From Paenibacillus curdlanolyticus YK9 (lineage in GTDB: Bacteria > Bacillota > Bacilli > Paenibacillales > Paenibacillaceae): a stretch of 64,000 nt of DNA. Every line of letters starts with the position of its first letter. Position 1 is the stretch's first letter. This document shows positions 27,581-36,893 of this stretch, piece by piece. The notes under the pieces were generated by a model. It saw nothing but the letters and a program-made list of their open reading frames with translations, ran no database searches and had not been told where the DNA came from. The position numbers and the translations under genes are program-made. The stretch is from the NCBI RefSeq assembly GCF_000179615.1, contig NZ_AEDD01000010.1, positions 101,001 through 165,000 of the forward strand. The letters run 5' to 3'.

Positions 27581-27967
27581 AGCCGCACAGCGGCTAAGTC
27601 GCACAGCGACTTGCCCCGGTCGCTTTAGCGACCAAAAGCGGATCGCAAAGCGAGCCGTTAACACAAAAAAAATCGTTCCTTCGAAGAAGGAACGATACAA
27701 ACCATTGGTTCAGCCCCCACAAAGTGGGGCGCGAACCAAGGGCCTAGACTCCGTCAAAGGAGTCGCGGCCCCCCGGTCCCGCCGGCACGGCGATATCCCT
27801 TCCGTTGCACGGGAGCGCCAAACGCCAAAGCGTGTCCGTCAGGACGAAAGCGTTCCTAGCACACAGTCACGCAGGAGCGCCAAACGCCCCTCCCACGCCA
27901 AATCTTTTAACGGGTGTCCAGAGGGCAGCGCCCTTTGGAGCCCCCTACACGTTTTCCGAAGGAAAAT
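27581..27967. repeat. Array of short hairpins and a 15-bp direct repeat in the gapA-pgk spacer
   Basis: At least eight short perfect stems with 3-6-base loops lie in series: AGCCGC-aca-GCGGCT (27581), AAGTCGC-aca-GCGACTT (27596), GGTCGC-ttta-GCGACC (27618), TCGC-aaa-GCGA (27642), the terminator stem (27672), CCCCAC-aaa-GTGGGG (27715), GACTCC/GGAGTC (27747), AGGGC-agc-GCCCT (27923) and TTTTCC-gaa-GGAAAA (27953). GGAGCGCCAAACGCC is repeated at 27812 and 27874. No gene is seen here. The array lies inside the transcribed operon. Confidence 0.7.
27665..27696 (-). terminator. Intrinsic terminator between gapA and pgk
   Basis: ATCGTTCCTTC and GAAGGAACGAT form an 11-base stem with a three-base loop at 27672-27696. 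The minus strand then has eight T. It should stop part of the gapA transcripts before pgk. Confidence 0.85.
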
Positions 27968-28011
27968 CGTACTTCGTAAGCATGAAGGGGGTTTGGGGGA
28001 TTAGATAATCC

Positions 28012-29046
<1,035 letters not shown>

Positions 29047-29126
29047 TTATATACTCAAGACGTTGTACGGCTCGGCAAACCGGCCGCAGATCGTCAAGAT
29101 CACACAATTCGTGTACAAGCACCTTA

Positions 29127-30173
29127 TTAAGCATTGCCCAATTCCGCTTCATCAATAAGTCGGATAATTTCGAGCGCTGCTGCTTCGTCCGTCACGAGCA
29201 CATCGTCGTGTCCGAACTTCATAACTGCCGCAATGGCTTCGCCTTTGCTCTGTCCGCCTGCTACCGCAATGACAACCTCCGTTGCCATAATATCCTCGAG
29301 CCGAAGCCCTGCGGTTTGCATTTTGTGAACGACAGCCCCGCTTCGGTCAAAATAATACCCGAACGATTCTGCCAGCGCACCCTCGGCTTTCATTGCTTCT
29401 ACCGCGCCTTGATCAACCTTCCGGCGTCTTGCCATGACCATCGCGTCACCGATCCCATGCACGACGATGCGAGATTTCCGAATGACATCAACAATTTCTT
29501 GGATGTTCGGCTCTTGCATGAGCGTAACATACGCTTCATCGCCCAAATGATCGGGAACATGAAGCAATCGGTATTGCGCGCCAGTCCGCTTCGCCATCAT
29601 GGAAGCGATCGTGTTCGCTTGGTAATCGAGGCTTTCGCCAAGCCCGCCCCTTGCAGGTACGAACCAATTGTTCGGCAATGGCACTGGCGATGTCAGATGG
29701 TTCGCAATTTGCGCCATCGTTGTGCCGCCTGTAACGGCGACTACATCGTCCTTGCCTAACGCTCGTATGAGCGCCTGACTGCCTGCACGGCCCAGCTCTC
29801 GCTTCGCCGTCTTGGAAGAATCGGAATCGCCAGGCACAATGTGCACCCGACTCAGGCTGTAATAACGCCGAATCTTCTCTTCCATCTCGGACAGTCCGAA
29901 CAATTCCTGGAACAGCGGCTCCATCTCAGACACAAGCTTGCGGCCCTGCTCGCTAATTCTCATGCCTGAAACATGAATGTCGAGCAGTCCCTGTGCTTTC
30001 AAATAATCTGTTTCGGCGCGCAGTACGCGTTCTGTCATGCCGAGCGCCCCCGCTAAGGTTCGCCTTCCGACAGATTCCGACAGCATTACATGACGCAGGA
30101 TGAAGTAACGCTTCTTCATAACCTCCAACAGATCCGGCACAAGCTGCTGCTGCAATTCGATCATCGGTCGCAT
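29127..30173 (-). CDS. cggR: Central glycolytic genes regulator CggR
   Basis: A 348-residue SorC/DeoR-type repressor of the gapA operon, released by fructose-1,6-bisphosphate. The N-terminal winged helix reads VGRRTLAGALGMTERVLRAE. The effector domain contains VAVTGGTTMAQIA, LPNNWFVPARGGLGE and VVHGIGDAMVMARRR, as in B. subtilis CggR. ATG 30173 has GGAGAG at ten bases and its spacing to the PDLL motif equals that of the known protein; an ATG six codons upstream lacks a ribosome site. Its operator lies about 85 bp upstream. Confidence 0.95.
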   Translation of the reverse strand: MRPMIELQQQLVPDLLEVMKKRYFILRHVMLSESVGRRTLAGALGMTERVLRAETDYLKAQGLLDIHVSGMRISEQGRKLVSEMEPLFQELFGLSEMEEKIRRYYSLSRVHIVPGDSDSSKTAKRELGRAGSQALIRALGKDDVVAVTGGTTMAQIANHLTSPVPLPNNWFVPARGGLGESLDYQANTIASMMAKRTGAQYRLLHVPDHLGDEAYVTLMQEPNIQEIVDVIRKSRIVVHGIGDAMVMARRRKVDQGAVEAMKAEGALAESFGYYFDRSGAVVHKMQTAGLRLEDIMATEVVIAVAGGQSKGEAIAAVMKFGHDDVLVTDEAAALEIIRLIDEAELGNA

Positions 30174-30256
30174 CTTGGGCACACTCTCCATAGCCGAATG
30201 ATATTGTTCTTAATATGAAGAAACCGCTAAATTGGAATTCATTAAAATGATTACTG

Positions 30257-30326
30257 GACCACTTACGTCCCGCTTATTCATTTTAAGTCCCACTCGTATT
30301 TTATCGAATTACGGAAAAGACTGCAA
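30257..30326 (-). promoter_or_regulatory. cggR operon promoter and CggR operator
   Basis: Read on the minus strand, TTGCAG (30321-30326), a 17-bp gap and TAAAAT (30298-30303) form a sigma-A promoter. From 30292 follows TGGGAC-N6-TGAA-N4-CGGGAC-N6-GGTC to 30257. This matches the known CggR operator layout (CGGGAC-N6-TGTC twice, four bases between) at the usual place, just after the -10. Confidence 0.85.
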
Positions 30327-30445
30327 GTTCATTTTCATAGTTGTAATCGCTTTCCGACACGATTTGGTCAACTTTTATTTTTTTCAGGAGCAAAGGTTGC
30401 AATCCTAGGTAATTTGCGGTATGATAACTCACGTTCCGCTTTTTT

Positions 30446-30520
30446 GCGCCCGTGGTCCAATGGATATGACGTAGGCCTCCGGAGCCTGAGATCTAGGTTC
30501 GATTCCTAGCGGGCGCGCCA
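30446..30520 (+). tRNA. tRNA-Arg (anticodon CCG)
   Basis: A 75-nt tRNA with acceptor GCGCCCG/CGGGCGC, anticodon arm TAGGC-CTCCGGA-GCCTG reading CGG codons, T-arm with GGTTCGATTCC, and an encoded CCA. It stands alone and is followed by a terminator. Confidence 0.95.
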
Positions 30521-30533
30521 TACTTAACTAATG

Positions 30534-30556
30534 AACCGGCTGATGCCGGTTTTTTT
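30534..30556 (+). terminator. Intrinsic terminator of tRNA-Arg
   Basis: AACCGGC, a four-base loop and GCCGGTT are followed by a T-run. Confidence 0.85.
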
Positions 30557-30594
30557 GCGTTTATTGGGCCAATTAGCCACCCGTCTGACTATCT

Positions 30595-30623
30595 TTGACT
30601 TTTCATAGCCCATCCGCTATTAT
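30595..30623 (+). promoter_or_regulatory. Sigma-A promoter of clpP
   Basis: TTGACT (30595-30600) and TATTAT (30618-30623) are separated by 17 bp, about 50 bp before the clpP start. No full CtsR heptad repeat (GGTCAAA tandem) is seen. Confidence 0.7.
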
Positions 30624-30675
30624 AGTCATACAACAAAAGCATGACATTTAATTTACCATTCGGGAGGGAACTTTC

Positions 30676-31263
30676 ATGGATATGAACTTTGTGCCTATGG
30701 TTATCGAGCAGAACAACCGCGGAGAACGCGCATACGACATTTACTCGCGGCTTCTGAAGGACCGAATTATTTTTCTCGGAACAGGCGTTAACGACATCGT
30801 AGCCAACTCCATTATCGCGCAATTGCTGTTCTTAGCAGCAGACGATCCGGAGAAAGACATCTCTCTCTACATTAACAGCCCCGGCGGCTCCATTACTGCC
30901 GGCATGGCGATATATGACACGATGCAATTCATCAAGCCTGATGTCTCCACGATCTGCGTAGGCATGGCCGCTTCGATGGGCGCGTTCCTGCTTACAGCGG
31001 GCGCAATCGGCAAGCGCTATGCGCTGCCTAACAGCGAAGTGATGATTCACCAGCCGCTAGGCGGCGCTGAAGGGCAAGCAAGCGATATCGAAATCCGCGC
31101 GAAACGCATTCTCAAAATGCGCGACAAGCTCAACGGCATTCTCGCTGAACGCTCCAACCAACCGCTGGAGAGAATCGAGAAGGATACCGACCGCGACTAC
31201 TTCATGAGCGCCGAAGAAGCGCGTCAATACGGCTTGATCGATAAAGTTATCGACAAGCTGTAA
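30676..31263 (+). CDS. clpP: ATP-dependent Clp protease proteolytic subunit
   Basis: A 195-residue ClpP serine peptidase that forms the double-ring barrel used with ClpX and Clp[28 protein letters not shown] with the nucleophile Ser, [16 protein letters not shown] with His, and [14 protein letters not shown] with Asp are all present. It also degrades tmRNA-tagged proteins, so it works with ssrA and smpB of this window. ATG 30676 follows GGGAGGG. It is a single gene with its own promoter and terminator. Confidence 0.97.
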   Translation: MDMNFVPMVIEQNNRGERAYDIYSRLLKDRIIFLGTGVNDIVANSIIAQLLFLAADDPEKDISLYINSPGGSITAGMAIYDTMQFIKPDVSTICVGMAASMGAFLLTAGAIGKRYALPNSEVMIHQPLGGAEGQASDIEIRAKRILKMRDKLNGILAERSNQPLERIEKDTDRDYFMSAEEARQYGLIDKVIDKL

Positions 31264-31280
31264 GCTTCAGCAGATTTAAG

Positions 31281-31322
31281 AAGCCCTTCACTTTTGCCTT
31301 ATGGCGGAGTGAAGGGCTTTTT
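31281..31322 (+). terminator. Intrinsic terminator of clpP
   Basis: AAGCCCTTCACT and AGTGAAGGGCTT form a 12-base stem with a 15-base loop and a T-run. The convergent LysR gene ends right behind it and may share it. Confidence 0.85.
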
Positions 31323-31325
31323 ATG

Positions 31326-32228
31326 TTACGGCAACATCGCGATAAACGCCTCGCCGGCTTTGGATAATGGCACTTGAGGGAGCGTTGCAACGCCGATCCT
31401 GCGCGTCGGCATCCGCTCTTCTAGCTTAACTTCAACGAGCTCTCCGCTAGCAAGCTCTTGCTCAACAAAATTCCGTACCACGCAAGCGATGCCAAGCCCC
31501 GTTCGAGCAAACTCGCATAACAGGTCCAAGCTGCCAAGCTCCATGCTTGGCTTCAACATCACCCCGTGCGCAGCCGCGACTGTATCGACGTACATCCGAG
31601 TTCTGCTTCCTCGCTCCAGCATCAGCAGCGGATATTCGGCTAGCTGCGCCCAGCTCACTCCCTTTCGGTCCGTCGTCGCTAGAACAGTCTCCGCCATGTC
31701 CGGACGGGCAACGAATACATCCTCCAGCTCTGTGCTTTCCCGAATATGCAGCCTTCGGTCATCGAGCGGCAGGTTAACGATGCCGAAGTCGATTTTGCCC
31801 TCCTTCAATAACTGAACCGTCTCTGGCGTCGTGCGATTCGTGACTTGAAATTGAATGCCTGGGTACCGCTCATGAAACTCGCGCAAGCGCGGAAGCAAAT
31901 AATATTTGCACAGCGTATCGCTAGCTCCAATCCGCATATTGCCCTCCAGCAGCGCATTACGGTCCGCCAAGCTTCGCTCGCCGGATTGGATCAGATGAAA
32001 AGCCTGTTCGACGTGCCGCATGAGCACGTCGCCTTCCTCCGTCAGCTTCACTCCTTTGGACGTTCGGAAAAACAAGCGGCAGGCCAATTGCCCCTCCAGC
32101 TGCTTAATCGCATGCGTAACGGCAGGCTGCGTAATATAGAGCTCTTCGGCCGCTTTGGACAGGCTTCCCGTCCTCGCTGCCCAGTAGAAAGCTCGGTACC
32201 ACTCCATATTCGTAACGTAATTACTCAC
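31326..32228 (-). CDS. LysR-family transcriptional regulator
   Basis: A 300-residue LysR-type activator. The helix-turn-helix reads GSLSKAAEELYITQPAVTHAIKQLE, followed by LFFRTSKGVKLTEEG. Residues 95-300 form the periplasmic-binding-like effector domain (MRIGASDTLCKYYLLPRL, then KIDFGIVNLP). GTG 32228 is preferred since AAGGAG stands 12 bases before; the in-frame ATG at 32207 is another option. It is divergent from the PurA paralogue with 120 bp between, so that gene is its probable target. The effector is unknown. Confidence 0.9.
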   Translation of the reverse strand: MSNYVTNMEWYRAFYWAARTGSLSKAAEELYITQPAVTHAIKQLEGQLACRLFFRTSKGVKLTEEGDVLMRHVEQAFHLIQSGERSLADRNALLEGNMRIGASDTLCKYYLLPRLREFHERYPGIQFQVTNRTTPETVQLLKEGKIDFGIVNLPLDDRRLHIRESTELEDVFVARPDMAETVLATTDRKGVSWAQLAEYPLLMLERGSRTRMYVDTVAAAHGVMLKPSMELGSLDLLCEFARTGLGIACVVRNFVEQELASGELVEVKLEERMPTRRIGVATLPQVPLSKAGEAFIAMLP

Positions 32229-32348
32229 TATATCATCAATCTCCTTTATATCTATTATCATCTATATTCATTTCATTTATATTATTATCGCTCTTATAAT
32301 CGGAATTGGGAATCCATTACACAAACAATTAGATGGGAGCGATCAAGA

Positions 32349-33632
32349 ATGAGCGTAACAGCCGTTGTAGGAGCGAACTGGGGAGACGAGGGAAAAGGCA
32401 AAATAACCGATGTGCTCGCCGAGCAATTCCGCTATATCGTCAGGTATCAGGGTGGCAGCAATGCCGGGCACACAATCATTAATGATCTTGGCAGGTTCGC
32501 GCTGCATCTTCTCCCCTCCGGCGTCTTGCTCCCCAATACGATCAATGTGATCGGACCAGGCGTTGCTTTTGATCCGCATGCATTCTTGCAGGAATACGAC
32601 ACACTCATCAGCAGAGGCATTGCAAACCCTGATATTCGAATCTCCGACCGCGTCCAGCTCGTAATGCCGTATCATATTCTGTTTGACGCATTGGAAGAGG
32701 AACGGCTCGGCGCTCGCAGCTTCGGCTCTACTCGTTCAGGCATTGCCCCGTTCTATGCGGACAAATATTTGAAAACCGGCATTCAGCTAACTGAGCTTTT
32801 CGGCGATGCTTTGCGCTTGCGAAACCGAATACAAGCTTCTGTAGAGGCAAAAAACATTCAGCTTCAGCACTTATACAATCACGCCCCGCTGGATGCCAAC
32901 AAGATTACAAACGAGCTGTTAAGCTTAACGGCTCGGCTCTCGCCCTTCGTATGCGATACTTCCGCTATGCTGCAGACCGCCCATGCGGCAGACGAGGCCA
33001 TTCTCGTAGAGGGCCAGCTCGGGGCGCTTCGCGACCCGGATCACGGCATTTATCCTTACGTCACCTCTTCCTCAACATTAGCCGGTTTTGCGGCAATAGG
33101 CGCTGGCGTTCCTCCGCAAGCGATCACGCGGATTATCGCTGTAACCAAAGCCTATTCCAGCTGCGTAGGCGCAGGGCCCTTCGTGACGGAGCTCAGCGGC
33201 AGTGAAGCCGAGGAGCTGCGCAAACGAGGTGGCGATGCCGGCGAATATGGCGTCAAAACCCGGCGCCCTCGTCGGGTCGGCTGGTTCGACATCCCCGCAA
33301 CCCGCTATGGCAGCAAGCTGCAAGGCGCAACGGAGGTTGTGATGACCAATCTTGATGTTCTTAGCTATCTGGACACGATTCCCGTCTGTACGGGCTATCG
33401 TGTTGATGGGGAGGAGCTTGCTGCTTTCCCCGCTACAGGCTTGCTTGAGCGAGCAGAGCCAATCTGGACCATGCTGCCCGGCTGGAAGGGGAGCGATCTT
33501 ACCCGTATTCGAAGATTCGTGGATCTCCCCCCGAATGCTCAGCGATACGTTCTTTTCATCGAGCAAGCGATCGACGTTCCGATCCGTATGGTTTCTGTCG
33601 GTCCGCATAGGGAGCAAATTATTTACCGGTAA
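32349..33632 (+). CDS. purA: Adenylosuccinate synthetase paralogue with altered active-site loops
   Basis: A 427-residue PurA-family protein; PurA joins IMP and aspartate with GTP to adenylosuccinate. Fold and P-loop are kept: NWGDEGKGKITD with the catalytic Asp, YQGGSNAGHTI, and RPRRVGWFD. Several substrate residues differ from ordinary PurA. The GTTxxGIGPAY loop is GSTRSGIAPFY (126-136). EGAQG is EGQLG (221-225), which puts Leu where the IMP-contacting Gln is expected. The aspartate loop TTTGRPRR is VKTRRPRR (302-309). ATG 32349 follows GGGAG. It stands alone beside a divergent LysR regulator, not in a purine operon. A specialised paralogue is likely; ordinary PurA activity is doubtful. Confidence 0.8.
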   Translation: MSVTAVVGANWGDEGKGKITDVLAEQFRYIVRYQGGSNAGHTIINDLGRFALHLLPSGVLLPNTINVIGPGVAFDPHAFLQEYDTLISRGIANPDIRISDRVQLVMPYHILFDALEEERLGARSFGSTRSGIAPFYADKYLKTGIQLTELFGDALRLRNRIQASVEAKNIQLQHLYNHAPLDANKITNELLSLTARLSPFVCDTSAMLQTAHAADEAILVEGQLGALRDPDHGIYPYVTSSSTLAGFAAIGAGVPPQAITRIIAVTKAYSSCVGAGPFVTELSGSEAEELRKRGGDAGEYGVKTRRPRRVGWFDIPATRYGSKLQGATEVVMTNLDVLSYLDTIPVCTGYRVDGEELAAFPATGLLERAEPIWTMLPGWKGSDLTRIRRFVDLPPNAQRYVLFIEQAIDVPIRMVSVGPHREQIIYR

Positions 33633-33668
33633 TTGCATAATTCATAAGAAATTAAGATATCATAGTAC

Positions 33669-33696
33669 AAACCCAGTGCCTTACGGCTCTGGGTTT
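33669..33696 (+). terminator. Intrinsic terminator
   Basis: AAACCCAG and CTGGGTTT form an eight-base stem around 12 bases, followed by a weak T-rich part. It ends the PurA paralogue gene. Confidence 0.7.
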
Positions 33697-33813
33697 ACTC
33701 TTATTCCATAAATTTACTTTAAAATCAACTTTTCTTTTAGGAAACTCATCAAAACCATGCCAAATTGCGATAAAATAATATACGAAACCAATGCTTAAAT
33801 CGGAGGTAACCGA

Positions 33814-35136
33814 GTGGTATTCTCGCTGCGCAAGAAACTGTACATCAGCTTCATGATCATCATTGTTTTATTCATTGTTACAGCGACGTTCTCATTTCTT
33901 CTTTCCCGCAAAACGGTGCATTTGATGAATGATATCCTTTTATCTGAAAAACGGCTGGAGGTTGTCCAACGGCTCAATCTATTCGCTCGAACTGCTAACG
34001 ACAACGGCGCTCATTATCTGCTCGCCCCCTTATATATCGAGGATGATTTCAAATCGCGGTTCGACACCAGCGTCGATTATGTAAACGAGGGCATCGCAGA
34101 GCTGTCCGACCTGACTCCTCGCCCAGAGGATCAGCGTCTCATTCTGCATTTCAAGGACAAATGGACAGCCTACGTACGCGATAGCGAGGAAATTTTGTCG
34201 CTTAAGAAGGAAGGCCACGTGACGCAAGCACAAGAGGATTATACGAAGGATAGCTTCGATCCAATCGCCTTCTCTCTTCACAGCTTCTATATATCTGAGC
34301 AAACGCAAATTAACAGCTACAAGCAGCGAATCGAAGATAGCAGCCGGACCATCCGGGTCGTCAACGTTGCTTCCGCGTCATTTGCTATCCTTTTATCGAT
34401 CTTTATCGCCGTCATCTTGTCCAACTATCTATTGCGCCGGATTCGACTGCTTAAGACCTCTGCACAAACCGTTGCCAAAGGGGACCTGCAGGTTCCTGAC
34501 TTGCGCTTTAGCGGAGCTGATGAGCTGACAGAGCTTGCAAACGCCTTCAATGCGATGACCTATTCGCTCCGGACTATGCTCGATTCCAATCATGTGCTGA
34601 AGCAGCTGTCCTCACGCGACGGATTGACCGGCATCGCGAATCGCAGATGCTACGACGAAACGTTGGAACGGGAATGGAACCGACTTGCCATCGCTTCCAA
34701 ACCATTGTCCTTGATTCTGTTCGATATTGATTATTTCAAGCCGTTCAATGACTGGTACGGCCATCAGGCGGGCGACAAATGCCTGCAGCAAGTAGCCAAT
34801 CTCCTGCAAGAGCACGCCTCTGAGCCTCACCAGCTAGCTTCACGCTACGGTGGAGAGGAGTTTGCGATCCTGCTGTCAGACCAGTCTATCGAGCAAGCGA
34901 TGCAGATCGCTGAGAGCATCCAGCAGGCGCTGGTGAAGCTCAGTATTCCGCATAGCCAATCCGAAGTCAGCGATTACGTGACAGTCAGCGTTGGCATATC
35001 AACGGTTACAGCGACGGATAAAGTACCTTCAAGCAATCTCATGCATCAAGCCGACCAAGCGCTATACCTCGCCAAAAGAAACGGCCGGAACCAAGTTGCT
35101 GTCTATCGGCCATCCGATAAGAGCTTTAGCGAGTAA
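33814..35136 (+). CDS. Membrane-bound diguanylate cyclase (sensor-HAMP-GGDEF)
   Basis: A 440-residue diguanylate cyclase making cyclic di-GMP from two GTP. Membrane helix one spans residues 10-32 and helix two about 190-210; the roughly 155 residues between are an outside helical sensor. HAMP follows (LLRRIRLLKTSAQTVAKGDL). The GGDEF domain starts DGLTGIANRRCYDE, with FDIDYFKPFNDWYGHQAGD and the active loop RYGGEEF at 344-350. The RxxD inhibitory site is not evident before the loop. GTG 33814 follows CGGAGGT. Eighteen bases separate it from a solute-binding lipoprotein gene, so the two are one operon. Confidence 0.92.
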   Translation: MVFSLRKKLYISFMIIIVLFIVTATFSFLLSRKTVHLMNDILLSEKRLEVVQRLNLFARTANDNGAHYLLAPLYIEDDFKSRFDTSVDYVNEGIAELSDLTPRPEDQRLILHFKDKWTAYVRDSEEILSLKKEGHVTQAQEDYTKDSFDPIAFSLHSFYISEQTQINSYKQRIEDSSRTIRVVNVASASFAILLSIFIAVILSNYLLRRIRLLKTSAQTVAKGDLQVPDLRFSGADELTELANAFNAMTYSLRTMLDSNHVLKQLSSRDGLTGIANRRCYDETLEREWNRLAIASKPLSLILFDIDYFKPFNDWYGHQAGDKCLQQVANLLQEHASEPHQLASRYGGEEFAILLSDQSIEQAMQIAESIQQALVKLSIPHSQSEVSDYVTVSVGISTVTATDKVPSSNLMHQADQALYLAKRNGRNQVAVYRPSDKSFSE

Positions 35137-35154
35137 CAGGAGATGATTTCAACG

Positions 35155-36390
35155 ATGAAAAAGCTTCTTGCACCTACAGCGATCATAGCCATGCTGTTCC
35201 TGACGACGGCTTGCGGGCAATCGTCTTCCCAACAGTCATCGGATATCGAATTGACGTTTTGGACGACAACGTCCGAAGATGAAACGGCATTTTTCCAGAA
35301 ACGAATCGATCAATTCGAGACGGAGCATCCTCATGTATCCGTAACGATGAAACAGCTGCCGTTCCTCAATGCTACGAATGAATTTAAGAATGCGATCCTT
35401 GGAGACCAGAGCATCGATGTGTTTCGTGCCGACAATACGCTAATCCCTGAATACGCCGACCTGGATATCGTCTATCCGCTCGATTCCATTGCGCCTAGTA
35501 AAGACTTAGAGCGCTTTATGCCATCCGCTATAACGGCTACGACTTATCTCGGCCATGTTTTTGGACTTCCTTCCGTACTGGAGGTTCCTGCCTTGCTGTA
35601 CAACAAACAAATGCTAATGGAGGCAGGATTTCAGCATCCTCCTGAGACAATGGATGAGATGCTTCATATGGCTAAGGCTGTTTCGACAGTTGGACATTAT
35701 GGGATCTTCGTGACGGAGGACTCCTACTTCGCTCTCCCTTATCTATGGGCTTTCGGCGGCGGCATGGTAACCGATAAACGGGGTATCGAGATTGCCTCCG
35801 CTCAATCCCAGCAAGCACTCGCTTTCATGCGCAAGCTTTGGGTCGAAGATGTAACTCAGCCCTATAACGATTTTCAGGATTGGTACGGCCGCATGATGAA
35901 TGACTTCAACGAAGGCAGATCAGCCATGATGATCAATGGCCCGTGGGCCATCCATGATCTTCTTCAGGGCCGAGCATTCACAGATCCTCAAAACCTTGGC
36001 ATCGCGCCAATTCCGAAGGGTCCCGGCGGGCAAGGGTCGCCCCTTGGAGGCCACAGCTTGGTCATTAACAAGTACACCAAGTACCCTGAGGAAAGCTATG
36101 CGCTCATTCGCTTCCTTACTAGCCCTGAAACACAGGTCTTGCAAAGCCAGACATTCCGTACGCTGCCCACCCAAGCAGCTGCATACGAGGATACTCGGCT
36201 TGCGACCGATGCCATCTTTAAAGGCTTTAAAGCACAGCTGCGCGTAGCCAAAAACCGGCCAATGATTCCTGAGGGCGCGAAGCTTTATCGCGATTTCACT
36301 TCGAATCTCAACGCGATATTGCTCGGGAAGCAACCGGTCTCTGACGGCACGCAGAAAATAGAAGCCGCTTGGAAACTCATCCTCAAATAG
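35155..36390 (+). CDS. Extracellular solute-binding lipoprotein
   Basis: A 411-residue family 1 solute-binding protein (sugar type). Its signal ends in the lipobox LTTAC followed by GQSSSQQSS, so it is a lipoprotein on the outer face of the membrane. Family parts: ELTFWTTTSEDE, AIDxxR-like region DQSIDVFRADN, GHVFGLPSVLEVPALLYNK, and the C-terminal GGHSLVINKYTKYPEESYALIRFL. ATG 35155 has AGGAG at 12 bases; the ATG at 35143 overlaps that site. No permease or ATPase genes follow. Its partner is the diguanylate cyclase just upstream, so it may feed ligand signals to it, or use permeases encoded elsewhere with MsmX. Confidence 0.9.
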   Translation: MKKLLAPTAIIAMLFLTTACGQSSSQQSSDIELTFWTTTSEDETAFFQKRIDQFETEHPHVSVTMKQLPFLNATNEFKNAILGDQSIDVFRADNTLIPEYADLDIVYPLDSIAPSKDLERFMPSAITATTYLGHVFGLPSVLEVPALLYNKQMLMEAGFQHPPETMDEMLHMAKAVSTVGHYGIFVTEDSYFALPYLWAFGGGMVTDKRGIEIASAQSQQALAFMRKLWVEDVTQPYNDFQDWYGRMMNDFNEGRSAMMINGPWAIHDLLQGRAFTDPQNLGIAPIPKGPGGQGSPLGGHSLVINKYTKYPEESYALIRFLTSPETQVLQSQTFRTLPTQAAAYEDTRLATDAIFKGFKAQLRVAKNRPMIPEGAKLYRDFTSNLNAILLGKQPVSDGTQKIEAAWKLILK

Positions 36391-36412
36391 CTGCGACAAT
36401 AACCGCAACAAA

Positions 36413-36448
36413 AAACCCAGTGCCGTGGCAGCACTGGGTTTGCTTTTT
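36413..36448 (+). terminator. Intrinsic terminator
   Basis: AAACCCAGTGC pairs with GCACTGGGTT around seven bases, then TGCTTTTT. It ends the cyclase/lipoprotein operon and faces crh. Confidence 0.85.
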
Positions 36449-36466
36449 GTACATCTGATTGGAATA

Positions 36467-36736
36467 TTATTGGTTTTCCAGTTCTTCTTTGCTTACCAGG
36501 TTGACTAAAGCGGTTACAGCCTGATCGGCATCGGAACCTTCTGCGCTCACGTAGATTTCCGTACCAGAGCTAATCGCCAGACTCATAATGCCCATGATGG
36601 ACTTTGCGTTGACTTTCTTGTCGTCCTTCTCTACGAATACCTCAGAAGAGAACTTATTCGCCTCTTGAACGAACAATGCTGCTGGTCTTGCGTGCAGCCC
36701 CGTCTTTAGCCGTACGATAACCGGATGTCTTGTCAT
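36467..36736 (-). CDS. crh: HPr-like protein at the crh position (His15 present)
   Basis: An 89-residue HPr-fold protein. The place at the end of rapZ-yvcK-whiA is that of B. subtilis crh, whose product acts with CcpA in carbon repression after HprK phosphorylates Ser46. Ser46 is kept (NAKSIMGIMSLA). Unlike B. subtilis Crh, which has Gln15, this protein has His15 in TGLHARPAA, the site phosphorylated by PTS enzyme I. It may thus act as HPr, Crh or both. ATG 36736 follows GTAGGGGG; an ATG three codons earlier touches that site. hprK is present at 55739-56677. Confidence 0.88.
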   Translation of the reverse strand: MTRHPVIVRLKTGLHARPAALFVQEANKFSSEVFVEKDDKKVNAKSIMGIMSLAISSGTEIYVSAEGSDADQAVTALVNLVSKEELENQ

Positions 36737-36893
36737 GGAAACCATACCCCCTACACATATTTCTAATGAATCATTCATTCATTGAATTGGCAAATTGAAA
36801 CGATGCAGGTGCACCAACACCATAAATCACCGCAACAACGGCATTTTGTTAATTATTATATCATTATCAAGCTGCATGCACTAGGGAAATCGT

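Noticed and set aside
30520..30675. CtsR operator before clpP
   Set aside because: One CTTTGAC-like half is present at the -35 box, but the tandem heptad repeat is not.
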